5,636 bases of DNA from Ramlibacter tataouinensis (GTDB lineage: Bacteria; Pseudomonadota; Gammaproteobacteria; Burkholderiales; Burkholderiaceae_C): positions 1 to 5,636 of the forward strand of contig DIZF01000041.1 in NCBI GenBank assembly GCA_002427815.1. Reading direction: 5' to 3'. The translations under genes and the position numbers were made by a program. Below are positions 1 through 5,636 of this stretch, piece by piece. The stretch's first letter is position 1; each line of letters starts with the position of its first letter. The notes under the pieces are model-generated. The model was not told the origin of the DNA, searched no databases, and saw only the letters and a program-made list of their open reading frames with translations.

Positions 1-16
1 GACCTGCCATGGTGTG

Positions 17-1259
<1,243 letters not shown>

Positions 1260-1273
<14 letters not shown>

Positions 1274-2276
1274 TGACGTAGGCGTCGAGCACTTCGGTGC
1301 CGGGCTTGCCGCGACGATCGAGCTGCGTCGCCCATTCCTTCTGCGCCGCGCTCGAGGCCTCGGCCAGGCGTTTCTGGTCCGCGTCGCTCAGCTTGAAGTA
1401 GGTCACACCCGCGGCCGTGATCTTGGCCTGGTTGGCGGCCGCGTTCTGGTCCAGGAACTGGCACACGTTCTCGGCGGCCGCGCGGCCGGCGGTGAGCATC
1501 GCCTGGCGAACGTTCTCGGGGAACGCCTGGAATCGCTTCGCGCTCATCGCGTAGGTGAGGACCGTGGTGCCGAAGCTGACATCGGTGGTGCCGGCCTTGA
1601 GCCGCCCCGGCAGGTCGTAGGCGAGCAGGCTGGCGGAGGGGAACACGACGCCGTCGATGGTGCCGCGCGACAGCGAGTCGTAGGTCTCGGGCGCTGCCAT
1701 GTTCACCGGCACGCCGCCCAGCGCCTTGATCGTTGCCGACTGCGCGCCGCCGGCGGTGCGCAGCTTCAGGCCCTTGATGCCGTCCAGCGAATTGATCGGC
1801 TTGTTGGCATAGACCTGGTAGGGCTCGAGCACGGTGCCGAACAGGATCACGATGCCATTGGGTTCGAGCTCCTTCTTGTCGAGGATGCCGCCGTGCGCCA
1901 GCTTCATGAAGGCGCGCGTGCCCTGGCACGAGCTCTTGGCCAGCCCCGGCAGTTCCGACACCGTCATCAGCGGGATCTTGTCGGACGCGTACGAGGGCAC
2001 CACGTAGGCGACGTCGGCGACGCCGCTCATCGCCAGCTGCAGCATGTCCTTGGCCTTGCCGAGCTGCTCCGCCGGGAAATGCTGCAGGTCCACGGCATTG
2101 CTGGTCTGCTTGCGCACCTCGGCCATCCAGAACTTCAGGCCCTTCTCGGAAAAGAAGTGGCCGACCGGCAGCGAATCGGCCGCGCGCAGCACGGTCTGCG
2201 CCGGCGCGCCCAGCGAGCAGGACAGCAGGGCGGCGGCAGCGGCCAGTCGCGTCATTGAAAGAATGGGATGTCTCAT
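1260..2276 (-). CDS. dctP: TRAP transporter periplasmic solute-binding protein (DctP family)
   Basis: This 338-residue protein is the extracytoplasmic receptor of a tripartite ATP-independent periplasmic transporter. It binds a substrate, usually a carboxylate, and delivers it to the membrane subunits. Seen: a signal peptide with Arg10, a hydrophobic core at about 11-22 and a likely signal peptidase I site after Ala-Pro-Ala (24-26). A Leu-Leu-Ser-Cys stretch ending at Cys20 is a weaker lipoprotein alternative. The mature protein has the family pattern: FPAEQLGKAKDMLQLAMSGVAD (67-88), then SLDGIKGLKLRTAGG (163-177), with Arg173 at the place of the conserved carboxylate-binding arginine. PVNMAAPETYDSLSRGTIDG (190-209) follows. 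The ATG at 2276 is preceded by AAAGGAG four bases upstream; an in-frame ATG at codon 8 would cut into the signal peptide. The 22-nt gap to the large permease gene keeps it in the operon. The ligand cannot be inferred. Confidence 0.96.
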
Positions 2277-2287
2277 AGGTCTCCTTT
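2277..2287 (-). promoter_or_regulatory. Ribosome binding site of the dctP gene
   Basis: On the minus strand AAAGGAG (2287-2281) stands four bases before the ATG at 2276. It supports this start over the internal ATG at codon 8. It gives the binding-protein gene its own strong initiation signal within the 22-nt gap after the large permease gene, in keeping with the high binding-protein demand of TRAP systems. Confidence 0.75.
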
Positions 2288-2298
2288 GTTGAATGAAA

Positions 2299-3585
2299 TT
2301 AGCGCATCAGCGAAGGCAGCCAGGTCACCAGCTGCGGCGCGGCCACCAGCAGCGCGATGAGGAACAGGTGCGCCACCACATGCGGCCACGATCCGATGAA
2401 CACCTCCGACAGCGGCCGCCTGGCGTAGCGCGCCACGACGAAGGAATTGAGGCCGACCGGGGGCGTCACCATACCGACCTCGCCGGCCACAATCATGATC
2501 ACGCCGAACCAGACCGGGTCGAACCCGCTGGCCTTCACGATCGGCAGCATCACCGGCACCGTGAGCACCAGGATGGCGATCTGGTCCATGAAGCAGCCCA
2601 GCACCAGCACGATGGCCAGGATGACGGCGATCACCATGTACGGCGACAGCCCGAGGCCGCCGACCGTCGTCACCAGTTGCTGGGTGACACCGGTGATGGT
2701 GAAGAAGTAGCCGAAGATGTGCGCGCCCAGCAGGATCATGAAGATCATGCAGGTGGAGCGCAGGCTCTTCATCGCGGCGGTCAGCAGGTGCGGGCCGCCC
2801 AGGCGCCCTGCCACGCCGGCGATGACGAAGGCGCCGAACGCGCCGATGGCCGAGGCCTCGGTCGGCGTGGCGACGCCGGTATAGATGACGCCGGTCACGA
2901 AGAACAGCAGCACCAGCATCGGCCAGATGCCCTGGAGCGCCGCGAGCTTCTCGCCCAGCGTGTGCCTGATGCCGCGCGGCGCCCGCGACGGGTCGCGCCA
3001 CACCAGGTACAGCACCGTGAAGATGATGGTGAAGGTGACCAGGATGCCCGGCACCACGCCGCCGATCAGCAGCTTGCCGACACTGACGTCGGCGATGATG
3101 CCGAACAGGATCAGCGCGATCGACGGCGGGATCAGCATCGCCAGGGTGCCCGAGATGGCCACCACGCCGCAGGCGAACTTCGGCTCGTATCCTTGCTTGA
3201 GCATCGCGGGGATCGACGTGGCCGACAGCGTCGCGGCGGCGGCGGTGCTGGAACCCGAGATCGCGCCGAAGCCGGCGCCCGAGATCGCGGTGGCGATGGC
3301 CAGGCCGCCCGGAATGCGGCCGACCCAGGTGGCCGCCGCCTTGAACAGGTGGTCGGCAATCCCGCTCAGGATGACGAACTCCGCCATCAGGATGAACATC
3401 GGGATCGAGATCAGCTCGTACGAGTTCACGCTCGACAGCGACGTCGTCGACAGGATGCCTGTCAGCAGGCCGGGGCCGCCCTTCGCCAGCAGTCCCGCCG
3501 CTCCGGCGATCGCCATCGAGAACGCCACCGGCACGCCGCCGGCCAGCAGCAGCAAGAGCAGGACGACAACGATCGCAGCCAGCAT
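2299..3585 (-). CDS. dctM: TRAP transporter large permease subunit (DctM family)
   Basis: This 428-residue inner-membrane protein is the ion-driven transport channel of the TRAP system. It is hydrophobic almost throughout, with about a dozen membrane segments, and has the usual DctM length. Family-typical blocks are visible: NSYELISIPMFILMAEFVILSG (54-75), GAGFGAISGSSTAAAATLS (103-121), AMLIPPSIALILFG (149-162), GVATPTEASAIGAFGA (237-252), FMDQIAILVLTVPVMLPI (332-349) and MVTPPVGLNSFVV (372-384). The frame stays open far upstream to 4293, but that stretch is arginine- and proline-rich shadow sequence inside dctQ and the regulator gene. I therefore start at the ATG at 3585, which has GGAGG (3597-3593) seven bases upstream and falls two bases after the dctQ stop. 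It pairs with the separate DctQ encoded just before it; fused QM forms exist in other organisms. Confidence 0.97.
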   Translation of the reverse strand: MLAAIVVVLLLLLLAGGVPVAFSMAIAGAAGLLAKGGPGLLTGILSTTSLSSVNSYELISIPMFILMAEFVILSGIADHLFKAAATWVGRIPGGLAIATAISGAGFGAISGSSTAAAATLSATSIPAMLKQGYEPKFACGVVAISGTLAMLIPPSIALILFGIIADVSVGKLLIGGVVPGILVTFTIIFTVLYLVWRDPSRAPRGIRHTLGEKLAALQGIWPMLVLLFFVTGVIYTGVATPTEASAIGAFGAFVIAGVAGRLGGPHLLTAAMKSLRSTCMIFMILLGAHIFGYFFTITGVTQQLVTTVGGLGLSPYMVIAVILAIVLVLGCFMDQIAILVLTVPVMLPIVKASGFDPVWFGVIMIVAGEVGMVTPPVGLNSFVVARYARRPLSEVFIGSWPHVVAHLFLIALLVAAPQLVTWLPSLMR

Positions 3586-3597
3586 CCTCAGACCTCC
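3586..3597 (-). promoter_or_regulatory. Ribosome binding site of the dctM gene, inside the dctQ 3' end
   Basis: GGAGG (3597-3593, minus strand) lies seven bases before the ATG at 3585 and within the last codons of dctQ. It decides the dctM start against the much longer upstream open frame. Confidence 0.8.
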
Positions 3598-4121
3598 ACG
3601 ATGGCCGGCAGCGCGATGAGGGGCCGGCCGGTGGCGAGCGACACCGCGTGCCCGACCGCGCGCCCCAGCAGGCGCAGGGCGATGGCAGCGCTCCCCACCA
3701 CCACCAGGACCGCCGGGACCCAGGCCGGCCACTCGATCACGCCCATGGTGACGGCGCCGGTGCGCAGGTCGTGCACCGCGGACTGCAGGTGGATCCACAC
3801 CATCAGCAGGAACAGGGCGCACATCGCGCCGCAGCCGATGATCTCGATGACCCTGATCAGCCAGTCGGGCATGCGCGAGCGCAAGAGGTCCACCGCGATG
3901 TGGTGATGGTCGGCGAGCGTGTCCGACAGCGCCAGATAGAACAGGGCCGGCATCAGGTACATGCCGATCAGCTCGTACGACCAGGCCAGAGGCGAGTTCA
4001 GGAAGTAGCGCGCCCCGACGTCGACGAAGACGATGCACATCACCGCCAGCAGGCAGACGGCCGCCACGGTCGCGAGCACGAATTCCAGTTTCAGCATGAG
4101 CCGTTGGCCGGCGGCGATCAT
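3588..4121 (-). CDS. dctQ: TRAP transporter small permease subunit (DctQ family)
   Basis: This 177-residue inner-membrane protein is the small subunit of the TRAP transporter; it supports the large subunit and contributes to docking of the binding protein. Four hydrophobic segments are visible at about 13-33, 48-66, 88-109 and 132-152, as expected. The family signature is clear: ARYFLNSPLAWSYELIGMYL (37-56), including the aromatic-Asn-Ser-Pro-Leu-Ala-Trp core and the following Glu50. It continues into LADHHHIAVDLLRSRMP (69-85), with the conserved His-Ile-X-Val-Asp. The ATG at 4121 overlaps the stop of the regulator gene as ATGA, and AAGGAG (4135-4130) sits eight bases upstream, so the start is well supported. 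The stop is two bases before dctM. It is rated high because the motif, topology, length and neighbours agree. Confidence 0.95.
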   Translation of the reverse strand: MIAAGQRLMLKLEFVLATVAAVCLLAVMCIVFVDVGARYFLNSPLAWSYELIGMYLMPALFYLALSDTLADHHHIAVDLLRSRMPDWLIRVIEIIGCGAMCALFLLMVWIHLQSAVHDLRTGAVTMGVIEWPAWVPAVLVVVGSAAIALRLLGRAVGHAVSLATGRPLIALPAIVEV

Positions 4122-4903
4122 CGTCTTGTCTCCTTGTTGCCGGCACCGCCCTGGCCTTGCAGGCGCCGCGCCAGGGCCTGTGCCTCGGCGCGCACGGCCT
4201 GACCGATCTTGTCCACCTTCTTTTCCACGCGCTGGTACGGCGCGCCCACCACCAGCGAGTGGACCGTCGCCCCCAGGCGCAGGCCCGAGGCAATGGAAAT
4301 CACATCAGGGCGGAACTCGCCATAGTTCGCCGACCAGCCGCGCGCGCTCTCTTCTTGCACTGTCTGCTCCAGCGCCCGTTGCGTGACGCGGGTGCGGCTG
4401 GTGATGCGCTCCAGCGTGAGCTTGCGCACCAGCGCCTGACGTTCGGCAGGCTCGAGGACGCCCAGTTGCGCGCGGCCCGAGGCCGAGGCGTGCAAGGGCT
4501 TGCTGTCGCCGGCGCGCGCGGTGAAGCGCACGAGCTCGCTTGACTCCACGACATCCAGGTAGACTGAACGGTCGCCCACCAGCACGGCGTCGATCGCCGT
4601 CTCGCCGGTCGCGTCGCGCAGCCGGCGCAGCGACGCCTTCACCTCGGCGGCGACCGTGTCGTGTTCCGCCACCTGCGACGCGTTGTCGAGCCAGCGCCGC
4701 GTCGGGTAATACGCGCCCTCGAGTCCCACCCGGTACAGGTACCCGCAGTCGGCCAGCGTCGCCAGCAGGGCGAGGCAGCTCGACTTGGGCGTTTCCATGA
4801 GTCGCGCTAGTTCGCCGAGCGACAGCGGGCGCCGCTGCTCGGCAAAGATTTCGAGGATCTGCAGGGTTCGAAGCGCGCTCTTAACCGCGGTCATATCGTT
4901 CAC
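4118..4903 (-). CDS. IclR-family transcriptional regulator, probable local controller of the TRAP/CoA-transferase operon
   Basis: This 261-residue protein has normal IclR length and architecture. An N-terminal winged helix-turn-helix lies at about residues 8-72: SALRTLQILEIFAE (9-22), the helix-turn-helix LSLGELARLMETPKSSCLALLATL (27-50) and the wing YLYRVGLEGAYYPTRR (55-70). A C-terminal effector domain follows, with GETAIDAVLVGDRSVYLDVVESSE (100-123), PLHASASGRA (136-145), ARGWSANYGEFRPDVISIA (187-205) and a closing helix rich in charged residues. Such proteins bind small aromatic or aliphatic acids and repress or activate adjacent catabolic genes. As first gene of the unit it would also control itself. 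The start is uncertain: the longest frame begins with GTG at 4903, with an in-frame ATG at 4894, and neither has a clear Shine-Dalgarno sequence. The GTG lies inside a perfect palindrome. Effector unknown; it is probably the transported compound or its CoA ester. Confidence 0.93.
   Translation of the reverse strand: MNDMTAVKSALRTLQILEIFAEQRRPLSLGELARLMETPKSSCLALLATLADCGYLYRVGLEGAYYPTRRWLDNASQVAEHDTVAAEVKASLRRLRDATGETAIDAVLVGDRSVYLDVVESSELVRFTARAGDSKPLHASASGRAQLGVLEPAERQALVRKLTLERITSRTRVTQRALEQTVQEESARGWSANYGEFRPDVISIASGLRLGATVHSLVVGAPYQRVEKKVDKIGQAVRAEAQALARRLQGQGGAGNKETRR
4122..4135 (-). promoter_or_regulatory. Ribosome binding site of the dctQ gene, inside the regulator gene
   Basis: AAGGAG (4135-4130, minus strand) is placed eight bases before the dctQ ATG and within the final codons of the IclR-type gene. 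Together with the ATGA overlap it indicates that regulator and transporter are translated from one message. Confidence 0.8.
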
Positions 4904-4912
4904 ATATGTGAA
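4899..4912. promoter_or_regulatory. Perfect 14-bp palindrome, candidate operator of the IclR-type regulator
   Basis: TTCACATATGTGAA is identical to its own reverse complement. It overlaps the GTG start codon of the regulator gene and lies just downstream of the candidate promoter. IclR-family proteins commonly bind palindromes next to their own genes, so this is a reasonable site for autoregulation. The perfect symmetry is seen directly; the binding is inferred. Confidence 0.6.
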
Positions 4913-4918
4913 TGCTGG

Positions 4919-4932
4919 TTCACTATGATGAA
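4919..4932. promoter_or_regulatory. Second, imperfect half-site pair exactly 20 bp from the palindrome
   Basis: TTCACTATGATGAA keeps the outer arms of the palindrome (TTCAC and TGAA; 9 of 14 positions agree) and is displaced by exactly 20 bp, near two helical turns. With its neighbour, the middle arms also form GTGAA-N6-TTCAC at 4908-4923. It overlaps the candidate -10 hexamer, which would suit repression by blocking RNA polymerase. The assignment is inference. Confidence 0.5.
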
Positions 4933-4959
4933 TTTACAGGAGGCGCGCCGCTTGGGCAA
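4931..4959 (-). promoter_or_regulatory. Candidate sigma70 promoter of the regulator-TRAP-CoA-transferase operon
   Basis: On the minus strand TTGCCC (4959-4954) as -35 and TAAATT (4936-4931) as -10 are separated by 17 bases; each matches four of six consensus positions. A start of transcription near 4924 would leave a leader of about 20 bases before the GTG. This is the best-spaced pair in the short AT-richer patch before the operon. The hexamers are weak, so an activator or another sigma factor remains possible. Confidence 0.4.
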
Positions 4960-4970
4960 CCGTTGGCCCA
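4953..4970. repeat. Interrupted dyad overlapping the candidate -35 region
   Basis: TGGG-CAAC and GTTG-CCCA face each other around a central C, with one extra G between GTTG and CCCA. This gives up to eight complementary pairs with a one-base bulge. It overlaps the putative -35 hexamer, so it could be a binding site for a second regulator. Without a T-tract it is a poor intrinsic terminator. Its role is open and it may be chance in GC-rich DNA. Confidence 0.3.
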
Positions 4971-5241
4971 CTGGGACAAACCCTGAAGGGCGCTGCGCCT
5001 CAGCGACGCCGGAACGTCGCCGCCTGCACCAGCAGCGCGCCAGCCAGCGCCAGAAGGGATCCGAGTCCGACACCCATACGCGGCACCGCGATCGCGACCA
5101 CGGTGTCCGTATCGAGCCACTTCCGTCCTTCATCGCCGCCCCCGGGTTACTGGTTCTATCGGGGCGACAACTATTCTGACGCGGGGGGACCCCCGAAGAT
5201 GCCCCCACTTGCTGCTGGCTTGCAACACCCCGCTTTGGACA
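4971..5241. other. Spacer between tRNA terminator and operon promoter, no confident gene
   Basis: Apart from the short membrane-segment frame at 5000-5146, I find no supported gene on either strand here. Long open frames crossing it translate the tRNA or terminator in part, or give arginine- and proline-rich composition without motifs. A 6-bp inverted repeat, GCGACG/CGTCGC (5003-5008 and 5015-5020), sits at the end of the short frame and has no T-tract. Confidence 0.5.
5000..5146 (-). pseudogene. Possible remnant of a membrane-protein C-terminus, or a very small membrane protein
   Basis: A 48-codon stretch is open between a TAA at 5149-5147 and a TGA at 5002-5000. It translates to a soluble part with DEGRKWLDTDTVVAIAVPRM followed by one hydrophobic segment (GVGLGSLLALAGALLVQAA) and a positively charged TFRRR tail, as at the cytoplasmic end of a membrane protein. 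Possible starts are GTG at 5101 (33 residues) or ATG at 5077 (25 residues); neither has a convincing ribosome binding site, and no promoter is clear. I do not recognise the family. Two other frames are open here but give arginine-rich, unstructured translations. It may be the tail of a truncated neighbour gene, a real small protein, or chance. Confidence 0.3.
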
Positions 5242-5277
5242 GTAGAAAACAAAAAAGCCCCGTGGATAGGGGCTTTT
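5242..5277 (-). terminator. Rho-independent terminator of the tRNA-Ser gene
   Basis: Perfect 9-bp arms AAAAGCCCC (5253-5261) and GGGGCTTTT (5269-5277) enclose a 7-base loop. Read on the minus strand, the stem is followed by TTTTTTGTTTTCT, a strong T-tract. It stands about 45 bases after the tRNA 3' end and would isolate the tRNA from the downstream operon. On the plus strand no T-run continues after the stem, so it acts in the tRNA direction. Confidence 0.93.
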
Positions 5278-5321
5278 GAGGGGGTTGGGCGGTCTGGAAT
5301 GGACTGCCGAAAACACATTAC

Positions 5322-5412
5322 TGGCGGAGAGGGCGGGATTCGAACCCGCGGAGGGCTGTTAACCCTCACACGCTTTCCAGGCGTGCGACTTAAACCGCTC
5401 ATCCACCTCTCC
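5322..5412 (-). tRNA. tRNA-Ser, anticodon GGA (reads UCC and UCU)
   Basis: A full class II tRNA can be folded. The acceptor GGAGAGG (5412-5406) pairs with CCTCTCC (5332-5326), followed by discriminator G and an encoded CCA (5324-5322). The anticodon arm CACGC/GCGTG holds the 7-base loop CTGGAAA with anticodon GGA at 5378-5376. A long variable arm with stem GAGGG/CCCTC (5367-5363 and 5355-5351) is typical of serine tRNAs. The T arm is GCGGG-TTCGAAT-CCCGC. The G73 discriminator and long arm agree with recognition by seryl-tRNA synthetase. All arms are intact, so the gene is probably functional. Confidence 0.97.
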
Positions 5413-5424
5413 TGCGAGCCCGCC

Positions 5425-5433
5425 ATTGTAGCA
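5425..5433 (-). promoter_or_regulatory. Extended -10 promoter element of the tRNA-Ser gene
   Basis: TGCTACAAT on the minus strand combines an extended -10 TG with TACAAT (5430-5425), five of six matches to TATAAT. It ends 12 bases before the tRNA 5' end. The bases after it are GC-rich (GGCGGGC), like the discriminators of stringently controlled stable-RNA promoters. No good -35 hexamer is visible at 16-18 bases, which fits an extended -10 promoter. Confidence 0.65.
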
Positions 5434-5458
5434 GTGGGCTCCATTCGGCGACCCCTGG

Positions 5459-5575
5459 CTACGCGGCCTTCACCCGCGTCGCGCGGGCCTGCTGCCGGTT
5501 GGCCAGCATGGAAAGCGGCAGGGTCACATCCGCCGGCAATTGCGCCACTACTTCCACGCTGTGCCCTATGCGCAA
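5459..5575 (-). other. Short coding-like frame of unknown origin upstream of the tRNA
   Basis: The minus-strand frame ending with TAG at 5461-5459 is open for 38 codons up to an in-frame TAG at 5578-5576. It reads LRIGHSVEVVAQLPADVTLP and then LSMLANRQQARATRVKAA. Codon use is mostly G or C in third position and the composition looks protein-like, but the only full-length start is a TTG directly after a stop, without a ribosome binding site. A shorter start is ATG at 5510. I do not recognise it. It could be the decayed end of a gene lying to the right, or chance. Nothing else is supported in 5434-5636. Confidence 0.25.
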
Positions 5576-5636
5576 CTACATGTCGCGTCGCTGTCAGAAG
5601 ACGCCGGAGGGGCGGCGGATCGAGTAGGGTGAGGGG

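Noticed and set aside
2293..3906. A 537-codon plus-strand frame opposite dctM and dctQ.
   Set aside because: Composition is dominated by His, Gln, Asp and Arg, as expected opposite hydrophobic membrane-protein codons; no domain seen.
3586..4293. Upstream extension of the dctM frame to 4293.
   Set aside because: The extension runs through dctQ and the regulator gene in another frame and is arginine/proline-rich; the ATG at 3585 has a good ribosome binding site and the expected DctM N-terminus.
4907..4923. TGTGA...TCAC arrangement resembling a CRP/Vfr-type site.
   Set aside because: The spacing between TGTGA and TCAC is 8 bases instead of 6, and the arms are better explained as half-sites of the IclR-type operator.
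4925..5179. Plus-strand 84-codon frame starting near the operator, as a divergent gene.
   Set aside because: Polar, low-complexity translation without recognisable motifs, lying opposite the membrane-segment frame; no convincing plus-strand promoter.
5183..5195. G-run and C-run (GGGGGG-A-CCCCC) as hairpin.
   Set aside because: The arms are separated by only one base, so no stable hairpin can form; no T-tract follows.
5130..5444. Minus-strand open frames across the tRNA and its terminator (104 and 138 codons).
   Set aside because: They translate the tRNA-Ser and the terminator hairpin and are spurious.
5593..5604. Short stretch TCAGAAGACG recalling the terminal repeat of Tn402/Tn5053-type transposons.
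   Set aside because: Only about 10 bases agree, from memory, with no extended match, no transposase and no paired end in the window.

Overview
The window reads as a chromosomal segment of a high-GC proteobacterium. A betaproteobacterium such as a member of the Burkholderiales is my best guess, from the GC-rich third codon positions and the typical TRAP, IclR and CaiB families; this is inference, because nothing in the window fixes the taxon. All convincing genes lie on the minus strand, so transcription runs from high to low coordinates.

From the right: 5413-5636 holds the promoter of a tRNA gene and an unassigned stretch with one short coding-like frame. A complete tRNA-Ser(GGA) gene with encoded CCA follows at 5322-5412, then a strong intrinsic terminator at about 5242-5277. 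The spacer 4904-5241 carries a short membrane-segment-like reading frame that looks like the tail of a lost gene. Next come a candidate promoter and a set of paired TTCAC/GTGAA half-sites directly at the start of the first operon gene.

The rest (4903 down to 17) is one tightly packed five-gene unit: an IclR-family regulator, the small (DctQ) and large (DctM) membrane subunits of a TRAP transporter, the periplasmic binding protein (DctP), and a family III CoA-transferase (CaiB/BaiF). Junctions are a 4-nt ATGA overlap, a 2-nt gap, a 22-nt gap and a 14-nt overlap, so co-transcription and partial translational coupling are very likely.

The likely logic is as follows. A small carboxylate is captured in the periplasm by DctP and imported by DctQM with an ion gradient. 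It is then activated inside the cell as a CoA thioester by the CoA-transferase. The first gene encodes the probable local sensor and repressor or activator, which would bind the half-sites overlapping its own promoter and start codon and so control the whole unit. The substrate cannot be read from the sequence. I do not see a radically new system. The most useful leads are the operator architecture, the uncharacterised transporter/CoA-transferase pairing, and the possible gene remnant between the tRNA and the operon.
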